The position numbers and the translations under genes were made by a program. The notes below the pieces were generated by a model. It was not told where the DNA came from. It saw nothing but the letters and a program-made list of their open reading frames with translations, and did no database searches. Below, in pieces: positions 29,891 through 37,755 of a DNA stretch of 64,000 nt (positions within the stretch are counted from its first letter, which is position 1; each line of letters begins with the position of its first letter). The stretch is from Ferriphaselus amnicola. Its GTDB lineage: Bacteria > Pseudomonadota > Gammaproteobacteria > Burkholderiales > Gallionellaceae. The stretch spans positions 2,170,001 through 2,234,000 of the forward strand of contig NZ_AP018738.1 in NCBI RefSeq assembly GCF_000974685.2, given 5' to 3'.

Positions 29891-31084
29891 GTGATCAATC
29901 TGGCGAGCCGAGATATTCTGCATGGCTGGGGTAAGTTCGTTTTTACCGGTGTCGGGCTGGGCTTGCTGATTGGAGTTACCTTGACAATGGCAGGCGTTTA
30001 TCGAGGCATGGTGGATGATGCCAACGTGCTGATCGCCAATGCGGGCGCAGACTTGTGGGTGGTACAGCAAGACACTCTGGGGCCGTATGCTGAGCCATCC
30101 AGCATTCATGACGATGTTGTGCGTGATCTGCTCGGGCAGCCCGGTGTAATGGAAGCAGGCAACGTCGCCTATCTGACGATGCAGATACAGCATCAGGGTA
30201 AGGACGTGCGCATCATGCTCGTTGGTATCGAGCCGGATCGACCTGGTAATCCAGAGTATCTGGTGGCCGGTCGACCAATTGCACAGTCTCACTACGAAGC
30301 GCTGGCCGACATCAAAACTGGGCTGAATTTGGGAGATCGCGTCCAGATTCGTCGTCATCAATTCACAGTGGTCGGACTGACACGACGCATGGTTTCTTCC
30401 AGCGGTGACCCAATGGTATTCGTCCCGCTGAAAGATGCGCAGGAAGTACAATTTCTTAAAGACAATGATGCACTGCTCAATGAGCGTGCGCGAACGGCAG
30501 CGAATCCTGCGCTCAACCGTCCAGGCTCGACTGGCGCACTGAACGTCGTCCTCGCCGCACAGATTTCCAGTCACATGGTTAATGCGGTACTTGTACGGAT
30601 CAGGCCGGGTTTCGGGGCAGAACACGTAGCCAGCGACATCCAGCGCTGGAAACATTTGCAGGCCTATACCAAGGATCAAATGGAAGAAATTCTGGTCGCC
30701 CGGCTGATCGCTACTTCATCCAAACAGATTTTCATGTTCCTGGTAATTCTGGCTATCGTCAGTGCCGCCATCGTTGCCTTCATCATCTACACCATGACTA
30801 TGAACAAGATCCGCGAGATCGCTGTGCTCAAGTTGGTTGGCGCCAGTGACCGGACAATCAGCGGCATGGTGTTGCAGCAGGCACTGGGACTGGGATTGAT
30901 CGGCTTCGTCGTTGGCAAAACTTCGGCCACGCTATGGGCACCGCTGTTCCCTAAGTACGTGCTGCTCATTCCGGGGGATGCTCTGCGAGGCTTCGTGCTT
31001 GTCATGCTGATCTGCTCAATTGCCAGCATCTTTGCGATTCGTGCAGCCTTGCGGGTTGATCCTGCAACGGCGATTGGAGGTTAG
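29891..31084 (+). CDS. ABC transporter permease, FtsX/DevC-like
   Basis: 397 residues with GTG start. A helix near 17-38, a periplasmic domain to about 275, then helices at about 280-303, 327-350 and 363-385. The MNKIREIAVLKLVGASDRTI loop is the FtsX-family coupling segment. Together with the adaptor and ATPase it forms a MacAB/DevBCA-type tripartite exporter lacking its own outer-membrane channel gene. Confidence 0.88.
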   Translation: MINLASRDILHGWGKFVFTGVGLGLLIGVTLTMAGVYRGMVDDANVLIANAGADLWVVQQDTLGPYAEPSSIHDDVVRDLLGQPGVMEAGNVAYLTMQIQHQGKDVRIMLVGIEPDRPGNPEYLVAGRPIAQSHYEALADIKTGLNLGDRVQIRRHQFTVVGLTRRMVSSSGDPMVFVPLKDAQEVQFLKDNDALLNERARTAANPALNRPGSTGALNVVLAAQISSHMVNAVLVRIRPGFGAEHVASDIQRWKHLQAYTKDQMEEILVARLIATSSKQIFMFLVILAIVSAAIVAFIIYTMTMNKIREIAVLKLVGASDRTISGMVLQQALGLGLIGFVVGKTSATLWAPLFPKYVLLIPGDALRGFVLVMLICSIASIFAIRAALRVDPATAIGG

Positions 31085-31088
31085 CAGC

Positions 31089-31796
31089 ATGAACCAACCC
31101 GCAATTCATATTGAGAGTCTCAGCAAGCGCTATGGCAAGGGCGATACTGCCGTCAATGCTCTGAAGGGCGTGGATATGACGATCTGGCCCGGCGAGGTCG
31201 TCGGCCTGGTAGGGCCAAGCGGATCGGGAAAAAGCACGCTATTGAAATGTCTGGGGGCGGTCATTGAACCGACAGCCGGAAAGATGCAGCTTGGTGGCGA
31301 TACCGTATTTGATCAGACTTGGAAGATCGACGACTTGCGCGTTTTGCGCAGGGATCGGATAGGTTTTGTGTTTCAGGCTCCTTATCTGATTCCATTCCTG
31401 GACGTTACTGACAATATCGCCTTGCTCCCCATGCTGGCTGGCGTTCCTGACTCTAGAGCGCGTGAACGGGCCAGAGAGTTGCTGGCTGCTTTGGATGTTG
31501 GTCATCGCGCCAAGGCGCAAGTCTCCCAGCTTTCTGGCGGCGAGCAGCAGCGCGTGGCGATTGCACGCGCACTGGCGAATCGTCCACCGGTGATCCTGGC
31601 GGATGAACCCACCGCGCCGTTGGATAGCGAGCGCGCTCTTAACGTGGTGCGCATTCTGAACCAAATGGCAGCGCAATACCAAACAGCCATTATCGTGGTG
31701 ACGCATGACGAAAAAATCATTCCAACGTTCAAGCGTATCTATCACATTCGCGATGGACGCACCTATGAAGAGGCAGGCGAGGGCCGCTCGGCTTAA
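31089..31796 (+). CDS. ABC transporter ATP-binding protein, MacB/DevA type
   Basis: 235 residues. Walker [10 protein letters not shown], signature [15 protein letters not shown], Walker [13 protein letters not shown] and the H-loop THDE are intact. ATG 31089 has GGAGG upstream. Ala-Pro in place of the usual Ala-Asn before LD of the D-loop is a small oddity. It pairs with the preceding permease. Confidence 0.92.
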   Translation: MNQPAIHIESLSKRYGKGDTAVNALKGVDMTIWPGEVVGLVGPSGSGKSTLLKCLGAVIEPTAGKMQLGGDTVFDQTWKIDDLRVLRRDRIGFVFQAPYLIPFLDVTDNIALLPMLAGVPDSRARERARELLAALDVGHRAKAQVSQLSGGEQQRVAIARALANRPPVILADEPTAPLDSERALNVVRILNQMAAQYQTAIIVVTHDEKIIPTFKRIYHIRDGRTYEEAGEGRSA

Positions 31797-31814
31797 AGGA
31801 GGTCAAGAGAAACC

Positions 31815-32429
31815 ATGACACAGGAAATTACCAGACGTCGCTTGCCCACGGAAGAAAGACAGAGCGAGATTATTCGTGTAGCTGTTGAACTTGCCGCCAA
31901 GAAAGGCGTAGACAGCGTAACGACCCAAGACATGGCAGATGCCATGAATGTTACGCAGGGCGCAATCTTCAAGCACTTTTCTACCAAAGACGACATCTGG
32001 TTCGGCGTCATGAACTGGATACGTGACCGCTTGATGTCTGTATTGGAGAAGGCCGCAGCCGAGGCAACCGACCCGCTCAATGCGATTGAGCGTATGTTCT
32101 TCGCACACATCCTGTTTATCAACAAGCATCCAGCGATTCCAAGATTATTGTTCTCGGAAATGCTGCACAAAAAGAATAGCAAATTGCGCGCACTCATCCA
32201 GACCATCATTTCAGGATACGAAACCAAGATCGCCACGTTACTTGAGGTGGCCAAGGAGCAAGGTCTAGTGTCGGATGAGTTGGATAGCCAGCATGCGGCA
32301 GTACTGTATATCGGCATGATTCAAGGCTTGGTCATGCAGGTCACTATCTTTAACGACAAGCGTAGTCTGTTTGACGAGGCTAGAAAAACATTTCCTATAT
32401 TTTTACATGGTATCAAAGCTCGCAGTTGA
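31815..32429 (+). CDS. TetR/AcrR-family transcriptional regulator
   Basis: 204 residues. The N-terminal helix-turn-helix (VTTQDMADAMNVTQGAIFKHFSTKDDI) is a clear TetR type; the C-terminal domain is a ligand pocket of unknown specificity. A strong AAAGGAGG ribosome site precedes the ATG. As the fourth gene of the operon it likely controls the promoter at 28541. It lies 18 bases after the ATPase gene. Confidence 0.9.
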   Translation: MTQEITRRRLPTEERQSEIIRVAVELAAKKGVDSVTTQDMADAMNVTQGAIFKHFSTKDDIWFGVMNWIRDRLMSVLEKAAAEATDPLNAIERMFFAHILFINKHPAIPRLLFSEMLHKKNSKLRALIQTIISGYETKIATLLEVAKEQGLVSDELDSQHAAVLYIGMIQGLVMQVTIFNDKRSLFDEARKTFPIFLHGIKARS

Positions 32430-32463
32430 TTCGTTACATTTTCCACCCTTGAAAGGACTTAAC

Positions 32464-32901
32464 ATGAAAAAGCAGTTGATCGTAGCTACCGCCCTTATTG
32501 CCCTAGCGTTATCTGCATCACATGTGCAGGCAGCCGAACCACTGGAACTGCAAAAAGTGATGAAGGAACTGGGCAGAAATATGCAGGTCATTACCGATGG
32601 GATTTCGCGTGAAGATTGGGAGTTGGTTGTTAAAACGGCTCCAATGATTGCAGAACATCCACAACCGCCGCTGACGGAAAAAATGCGCATTATGTCGTTC
32701 ATGGGAACTGACATGCCCAAATTCAAAGCGCTTGATGGCGAAACACATGAAGCCGCACATGATCTACTTCATGCGGCGCAAGAAAAGGATGGAAAGAAAG
32801 TCATCGCAGCCTTTCAGAAAGTGCAATCTTCATGCCTAAGCTGCCATCAGGCTTTCCGTGGGAAATTTGTCGAACATTTCTACGGCACAGCCAGCAAATA
32901 A
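32464..32901 (+). CDS. Periplasmic cytochrome c'-like protein 1
   Basis: About 145 residues. A signal peptide (MKKQLIVATALIALALSASHVQA) precedes a four-helix-type domain with a single C-terminal haem site, CLSCH. The C-terminal position of CxxCH is typical of class II cytochromes c (c' and relatives). ATG 32464 follows GAAAGGACTT. The distal ligand and function (electron transfer or NO/gas binding) cannot be fixed from sequence. Confidence 0.82.
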   Translation: MKKQLIVATALIALALSASHVQAAEPLELQKVMKELGRNMQVITDGISREDWELVVKTAPMIAEHPQPPLTEKMRIMSFMGTDMPKFKALDGETHEAAHDLLHAAQEKDGKKVIAAFQKVQSSCLSCHQAFRGKFVEHFYGTASK

Positions 32902-32940
32902 ATCAGCGGAAAATCAACCATTACTCATGGAGAAAATCAT

Positions 32941-33408
32941 ATGAAGAACTGCAAATTAAGTTGGACTCTGGTCGCAGTGTTGACCGTCATTGTCGCGGCA
33001 TTGGGGTATAAATTTACAGTCGGTAATGTAAAGCCATCGGACGATGGCCGCCAGGCGGTCGTGTTGAGTAAAGATGAGCGCAATGCACTGCTACTGGAGA
33101 TGCGTGTGTGGCTGCAAAGCTCACAGGGAATATTGGCGGCAGCATCCGAGAAAGATTTTGATGCGGTCATCAAGTCTGCCAAAGCATCCGGCATGCAAGC
33201 CGAAGCAGATACACCGGGTTCATTGTTTAGGAAGCTTCCCGTCGAGATGAAGGCGCTCGGCTTTGATACGCGTGGAAAGTTTGACGACATTGCCGCCGAG
33301 GCTGCCAAGTCGAAAGATAGCAATCAAGTGATCACAAAATTGAGTGTTGCTATGAATAACTGCATCGCCTGCCACGAAATGTATCGATTCACTGAGGAGT
33401 CTAAGTAG
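32941..33408 (+). CDS. Membrane-anchored or secreted cytochrome c'-like protein 2
   Basis: 155 residues. An N-terminal hydrophobic segment (WTLVAVLTVIVAALGYKF) lacks a clear cleavage site, so it may be an anchor. The C-terminal haem motif CIACH lies 18 residues from the end. It is a diverged partner of the preceding gene, 39 bases downstream with its own GGAGAAA ribosome site. An A/G-rich inverted repeat at about 33419-33442 may terminate the operon. Confidence 0.8.
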   Translation: MKNCKLSWTLVAVLTVIVAALGYKFTVGNVKPSDDGRQAVVLSKDERNALLLEMRVWLQSSQGILAAASEKDFDAVIKSAKASGMQAEADTPGSLFRKLPVEMKALGFDTRGKFDDIAAEAAKSKDSNQVITKLSVAMNNCIACHEMYRFTEESK

Positions 33409-33464
33409 GCAAAATTTAAAAAGGGCCTGTCCTGCAGACCCTTTGAGTAACTGCCCTCGGCAAT

Positions 33465-33863
33465 CTAGCGTCCCCCGCGACCTCCACCGGCACCACCGCC
33501 CATACCGCCCATACCGCCCATACCGCCACCCATAATACCTTGGCGACGAGAGGGGGGGGTATCAGGAATGGAAAGCCCCTTATCTTGGGCGCGCCCCTTC
33601 ATTTCTTCATGGTGTTCCGCACGAATGCGCTCTTGCTCCTCACGGGAGTTTGCATTTTGCATCTTGCTGCGCTGCTCATCTCGCTCTTGCGGGGACATGA
33701 TCTGTCCCCCGCTTGATTGACGAACTTGATTTTGCGACTGATCTCGGTTTTGAGTTTGAGTCTGACCTTGGATTTGAGTCTGATTCTGGTCCGCAGCCCA
33801 AGCTGAGAAATTCCCAAAGGTAATAAAGGCCGCTAGTGCAGCGAGAGAGGTGGTTTTGCTCAT
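33465..33863 (-). CDS. Secreted Gln-rich/Gly-Met-rich low-complexity protein
   Basis: About 132 residues. A signal peptide ends near AWAA. Then comes a Q/N-rich tract (QNQTQIQGQTQTQNRDQSQNQ), a charged helical segment (SPQERDEQRSKMQNANSREEQERIRAEHHEEM), and a GGM-repeat tail ending in RGGR. AGGAG precedes the start. No family was recognised. Met-rich tails can bind copper and Q-rich tracts can self-associate; either is speculation here. It converges on the cytochrome genes. Confidence 0.7.
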   Translation of the reverse strand: MSKTTSLAALAAFITFGNFSAWAADQNQTQIQGQTQTQNRDQSQNQVRQSSGGQIMSPQERDEQRSKMQNANSREEQERIRAEHHEEMKGRAQDKGLSIPDTPPSRRQGIMGGGMGGMGGMGGGAGGGRGGR

Positions 33864-34296
33864 CATTGATACTCCTAATTAGGTTGATTGAAAAACAAAC
33901 AACAATTACCAACGCATTTGAAATCTATCGAGACTAAATGAAGCATACGCAAAGGACACGATCAAGGCTATTGAACTTGTCACTTTCCACAACCACTACT
34001 ATTAATTACTCAACAGCATCTGCACGATAAGGCCGACTTCTCAGCGTGTCTGTGATTTTCATCACAAAAGAGCGATACAAACATGCTCAATTATGTCGTT
34101 CAAGATCAATTCAGTTCACATTCTGCGATATTCCAAACCAATAGCTGGTATAGATCGCATAGCTGCCGTATGCCGGGAGGAGCTCTGGCGGCGGCTCAGG
34201 CCGATTTTCAGACATTACTTTACCTGCTTGAAATTACTACCATTGTTCTATTTGGTTTTGGCCTGCGTGGGCAGGGCAGGGAAAGGGAGAAATCAA

Positions 34297-34740
34297 ATGC
34301 GGAAACCATCTGCTCAGTCCTGTGGCAATTGGATATGTGCCGCATGGTGGGGGCCACCGCTTGCGGTGGGGCCGGGCGTGCAGCCCGTGCCCCGGAGTCT
34401 GGATGCGCTTGCCGAATCCAGACTCCGGCATGGGGGGAGCCACTTGGTCAGGAATCGCCCCAGCGATTCCAGTGCCCCCAGGCACGGTGACCTAGTGGGG
34501 GGTGCCTGCACCCCGGCGCGCCGACTTGCTCGGCTACCCGCGTTTTTGAGGGCAGCCAGAGGCTCCATGTGGTGCGGCAGCGACACATGGAGGGGCAGAC
34601 CGGCCTCGAAGTGCGCTTGGCGCGCTGGAGAAGGCAAAAAGGCGGGTAGCCGAGCAAAGCGAGCGCGCCCTCTTCCAAAAACCAAGGACGTCGCCCTAGC
34701 GACGAACCAGCAATAGGCCGTTCAGGCCGTCATTGCTGGT
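34297..34740. ncRNA. Hairpin array, candidate structured RNA or ssDNA-active region
   Basis: At least ten strong inverted repeats lie end to end: CCACCG/CGGTGG with CTTG loop (34354-34369), CGGGC/GCCCG (34373-34387), CCGGAGTCTGGAT/ATCCAGACTCCGG (34392-34428), GGAATCG/CGATTCC (34451-34470), GTGCC/GGCAC (34472-34485), GGGGTG/CACCCC (34499-34514), a long outer stem GGCGCGC plus 16 perfect pairs (34515-34541 with 34642-34669) enclosing CTCCATGTG/CACATGGAG (34563-34592), CGTCGC/GCGACG (34689-34704) and ACCAGCAAT/ATTGCTGGT (34706-34740). The block is far GC-richer than its flanks. Strand and function are unknown. Confidence 0.55.
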
Positions 34741-34786
34741 GTTCCGCCCGGTTTGAAGGTGAAAAATGCAGTTGAATTTGAGATTG

Positions 34787-34861
34787 CGATATCGTTATCG
34801 ATTTCGTGATCTGATATCGTGAACCAATATCGTGTTACCGATTACGATATGGTTGACGATA
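34787..34861. repeat. Clustered ATATCGT / ACGATAT motifs
   Basis: CGATATCG (34787-34794) is followed by ATATCGT at 34814-34820 and 34827-34833, and by the reverse orientation ACGATAT at 34844-34850 and ACGATA at 34856-34861. Six related 7-mers in 75 bases suggests a protein binding array such as an excisionase, partition or iteron-like site. Confidence 0.55.
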
Positions 34862-34874
34862 ATAACCTCGAAAA

Positions 34875-34902
34875 CAGAACGGGTGCTTGCGCACCCGTTC
34901 TG
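34875..34902 (-). terminator. Terminator of the cassette gene pair
   Basis: Arms CAGAACGGGTG and CACCCGTTCTG with a 6-base loop lie 25 bases after the stop of the leftward cassette gene, followed on that strand by TTTT. Confidence 0.75.
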
Positions 34903-34926
34903 GATCTTCATCCCCTCTGCCCTGCC

Positions 34927-35823
34927 TTATTCTATATCCTCCTCTTCAAAATACCCCTCTTCAAAATACTCCTCTGTCGAGGGTAGCCATGTAGGAGGAT
35001 GTGGCTCTATCAAATCTGCAATCTCGCTTTCGGACTGGATCAACTCAATGGAAACTTTTGATGACAGCTCATGAGAAATGATCGTCTTTGACGATTGCTT
35101 AGGATACCACCTGCCATTTTCCTTAATCCAGAATGGATAGTAGAACTTACCTGCTTGAAATGGCTCTGCGTAATGACGCTTGGCACTTTCAGTTTGGGTC
35201 AGTATGAGTACCCTCTGGACTCGATTGTTGGCAATCGAGTTTAAGCATTGCGCAACAAATCTGGCTAGCTTGCTTTCAGACTTCCAGTCTGCCGCCTCAA
35301 CTTCCAAACCTATCCGATCACCATTGTGCATAATGAAATGACCATCATGTTGCTTTTGATTTGCGGAGGACAACTCAGGAAGCCTGCACTCCGGAATATA
35401 GCCAGCAATGCGGCAGGACCTGAATCTCCACATTGCCTCAATACGACCAATAAAGTCATGCAAATATAGCCTCTGGCGAAGATCCATATTTCCAAATCCA
35501 CACAAATGCGGATGATGCTGGAGGAGCAACATCATTCCTTTATCTGAAAGGTGGAAATAGTGCAAATGCGGAAAATGGGGCGCCGCCTTCAATCCTGGAG
35601 GCAAGTCATGCTGAATCAAGTAGCCTTGTGAGGCATAGTGTTTCAACTTACCAGCTCGTCCAAGCAGAAGGCGGGACTCCGGTTCCGTTATTTGACCATT
35701 GATTGCAGCCCAACCAAGGATGAGTAACAGATACTTCAGGCCCATGCTTCGCCTATCTATGCCCATCTCGATGAGCTCCTTGGCAGCTTTGGTTGCGGCC
35801 GCAGTGCGTAAAGAGGAACTCAT
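34927..35823 (-). CDS. Cassette protein (H...D...ExE...DWK), full length
   Basis: 298 residues, not a recognised family. The N-terminal half looks like tandem winged helices. It then shows RLYLHDFIGRIEA, YIPECRLP, HDGHFIMHNGDRIGLEVEAADWKSESKLARFVAQCL and a VLILTQ strand, paralleling the truncated island C gene landmark by landmark. A D...ExE...K core resembles PD-(D/E)xK-type folds and the replication-relaxation proteins of mobile elements; this is inference. The C-terminus is very acidic (EEYFEEGYFEEEDIE). It overlaps the upstream AlpA-like gene by 4 bases. Confidence 0.75.
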   Translation of the reverse strand: MSSSLRTAAATKAAKELIEMGIDRRSMGLKYLLLILGWAAINGQITEPESRLLLGRAGKLKHYASQGYLIQHDLPPGLKAAPHFPHLHYFHLSDKGMMLLLQHHPHLCGFGNMDLRQRLYLHDFIGRIEAMWRFRSCRIAGYIPECRLPELSSANQKQHDGHFIMHNGDRIGLEVEAADWKSESKLARFVAQCLNSIANNRVQRVLILTQTESAKRHYAEPFQAGKFYYPFWIKENGRWYPKQSSKTIISHELSSKVSIELIQSESEIADLIEPHPPTWLPSTEEYFEEGYFEEEDIE

Positions 35824-36098
35824 ATGCCCCTCCTGTTCATGCTTGGGTGGCTTGGACGCCCACGTTTCTTTTGCGGTGGCGGGCAGTACCGACGATCAAG
35901 ATACTCAGCGACTCGCCGAACATCAAACCAGCGTCTCGCTCCTTCTGTGTACGATGGTATTGGAAATCGTCCAAGCGAGATTGAGTTCCGGATTGATTGT
36001 GTTGGTCTCCGCAGAATTATGGCGACGTCCTCGACCGACAGTCGAGTGACAACACCAATTTGGGCAAATATAAGCTCCGCAGCTGATAGATAATTCAT
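35820..36098 (-). CDS. AlpA/MerR-like small DNA-binding protein
   Basis: About 92 residues. RLSVEDVAIILRRPTQSIRNSISLGRFPIPSYTEGARRWFDVRRVAEYLDRR is an AlpA/excisionase-like winged helix, comparable to the island C protein but longer. The ATG at 36098 has GGAG seven bases upstream and is preferred to a start four codons earlier. It overlaps the cassette gene by 4 bases, the same coupling as in island C. Confidence 0.75.
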   Translation of the reverse strand: MNYLSAAELIFAQIGVVTRLSVEDVAIILRRPTQSIRNSISLGRFPIPSYTEGARRWFDVRRVAEYLDRRYCPPPQKKRGRPSHPSMNRRGI

Positions 36099-36110
36099 CA
36101 GTATCTCCAA

Positions 36111-36362
36111 AACGAAGCTGCGACAAAAGGATTTTGGTGAAGACGCAGTAGTGCTGGCAAGAAATTAACGGGAGCGGCTCATTCGCTGGCCTTTTCATCC
36201 ATCAGCAGAAATAAATCTGCGATCATGCATACCGCCCCCCGGGAGCCTGCCAATGCTCCCGGATCATCAAGTGCCTCAGTTGGGCATGCTCCCAACCGTA
36301 CTTCGCCTTAAGTGACACACTTTGTAATGATATAAAGCCCACATTTTCTAGCAAGCAATTTA
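36111..36362. other. Intergenic region between cassette and integrase with two hairpins
   Basis: CGGGAGC/GCTCCCG (36240-36261) and TTGGG/CCCAA (about 36280-36294) both enclose short loops and lie downstream of the leftward integrase. They may terminate integrase transcription. No gene is seen. Confidence 0.45.
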
Positions 36363-37460
36363 TTAACCCAGTTTTCGTCTGATGTCCTCGTGATGCAAAT
36401 TTGCATATCGCTTCAGCATGGATATGGTTTTATGGCCTGAAAGAACTGCGGCTTCGATGACATTTAATCCTTTCTCGAAGGCTCGACTGATGGATTCGTG
36501 CCGAATGTCGTGAAAGTGCAAGTCGGCTGCATTGATTTCTTTTCTCGCACGCTCCCACTTGGAGCGTAGTTGCCCAAGGGTAATTGAGAACACCTTACCT
36601 TGGGGGATGCGTGGTTGCCCATGTTTGCCCACGCTTTGCAATTTATGCAGTGCACGCAATTCCTTCAAAGCTTGGCTGGACAAAGGAACTATCCTTGACT
36701 CTCCGTTTTTCGAATCCTCCAGTACCAGCGGACCTGTCTTGAGATTGATGTTGCGCCATTCGGCCCCCATTAACTCTGATCTACGCATTGATGTCTCGAC
36801 AGCAAGGATGAAGATTGAGCGTGCCTCGCCGGAAAGTTGGGCCAGCATCAACTCATACTCGTTTCCGATCAAGCGTCGTGTACGTGGTTTCCCGTCCTTG
36901 GGCCGCTGACCCTTGGGGACCAGTTCGAGGGGATTCGAGTCGATGATTTTCCATTCAAGGCGAGCCACCTCGAAAAAATGATGGATCAGATTCCAATATC
37001 TTTTTAGTGTTGCCTCTGATATTGGCTTGAACTTAACGCCCTTTGCGGCTGGGCGCATGGTTTTCAGCTCCCGCACCATTTCAATGATGTCATCAGGCTT
37101 GACCGAAAAAAGAGGTAGAGATGCCTGCGAGGTGCGGAGAAGTTTATTGAGCCGATGGGCTTCGGAGCTTTCTCCCTTTTTACTAAGCGTTTTCTCTGTG
37201 CGGTAGCGCTCTAGCCCCATTGCAACAGTGAAGTCACGATTTACTTTCCTTTTCAGTCGGGCTGAGATGATGTCAGACTCAACAGGGTCGAGGGCGCATC
37301 GGTGATGAATGCCATCACGATATATTTTTGCTTCTGAGAGTGAATCGAACGTCTTATCGAGCGATAAACCATTCTTGGAGATTCTGACCTCGAAGCTTGA
37401 AGGTCCGACTTGGCGAATGTTTTTCTGTATTGCTTTCGGGTACTTGGTTTGTTTAGTCAT
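36363..37460 (-). CDS. Tyrosine recombinase (integrase) of island B
   Basis: About 365 residues from ATG 37460; a longer frame reaching 37601 reads through the att repeat and is not used. Catalytic residues are Arg226 (ETSMRRSEL), His317-Arg320 (HFHDIRH), His343 (SGHKTIS) and Tyr352 (LKRYANL). An N-terminal arm-binding region and a core-binding domain precede the catalytic domain. It lies 86 bases from the right att repeat, as expected for an enzyme recombining the tRNA-Val site. Confidence 0.93.
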   Translation of the reverse strand: MTKQTKYPKAIQKNIRQVGPSSFEVRISKNGLSLDKTFDSLSEAKIYRDGIHHRCALDPVESDIISARLKRKVNRDFTVAMGLERYRTEKTLSKKGESSEAHRLNKLLRTSQASLPLFSVKPDDIIEMVRELKTMRPAAKGVKFKPISEATLKRYWNLIHHFFEVARLEWKIIDSNPLELVPKGQRPKDGKPRTRRLIGNEYELMLAQLSGEARSIFILAVETSMRRSELMGAEWRNINLKTGPLVLEDSKNGESRIVPLSSQALKELRALHKLQSVGKHGQPRIPQGKVFSITLGQLRSKWERARKEINAADLHFHDIRHESISRAFEKGLNVIEAAVLSGHKTISMLKRYANLHHEDIRRKLG

Positions 37461-37546
37461 GGTGGCAAATTGGGAATAATTGGTATGAAAATACCACCCG
37501 ACTAATTTTTGTAAAGGAATTTCAATTAGATAGCGTACAACTAACG

Positions 37547-37601
37547 CTGCCTTCACACGGCAGGGGTCACTGGTTCGAACCCAGTATCGCCCACCAATCA
37601 A
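37547..37601 (+). repeat. Right 55-base direct repeat of island B (orphan tRNA-Val 3' half)
   Basis: Exact copy of 28027-28081: anticodon arm, T-arm, acceptor 3' strand and CCA of tRNA-Val plus ATCAA, with no 5' half before it. This is probably the original chromosomal 3' half. Confidence 0.92.
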
Positions 37602-37755
37602 TTCAGCCAGTTACATCCATCCCGCCCATTAGCACAGCCACATTACCAATATCCGAATTGTGAACTAGCGCGTTGTTACGCGCACTCGAACAAGTTGAGC
37701 GTCGCTCAGCAAGCAAGCATCTCGCAAAACTAGGGCGCGACAGAGTTGTAACGCC

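Larger units (their letters stand above)
33867..34926. other. Non-coding stretch of island B with hairpin and CGATAT arrays
   Basis: About 1.06 kb with no supported gene. Long frames at 34083-34716 have biased, repeat-driven composition and no domain, and are read as by-products of the GC-rich inverted repeats. The block at 34297-34740, the array at 34787-34861 and the terminator at 34875-34902 are listed separately. Confidence 0.6.
28039..37546. mobile_element. Island B, integrative element at tRNA-Val with tyrosine recombinase
   Basis: About 9.5 kb between exact 55-base repeats, with the integrase reading away from the right end. Cargo from left to right: adaptor/permease/ATPase/TetR/two cytochrome-like genes, a Q/G-rich secreted protein, a non-coding hairpin array, a CGATAT array, the cassette gene pair and the integrase. 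Both ends and the integrase are intact, so it may still be mobile. Confidence 0.85.

Noticed and set aside
34083-34716. Long overlapping rightward frames across the hairpin array
   Set aside because: Composition is biased by the GC-rich inverted repeats, no domain or ribosome site is seen, and several frames on both strands are open for the same reason.
37461-37601. N-terminal extension of the island B integrase
   Set aside because: It reads through the tRNA-Val att repeat and lacks integrase character; ATG 37460 begins the normal N-terminus.
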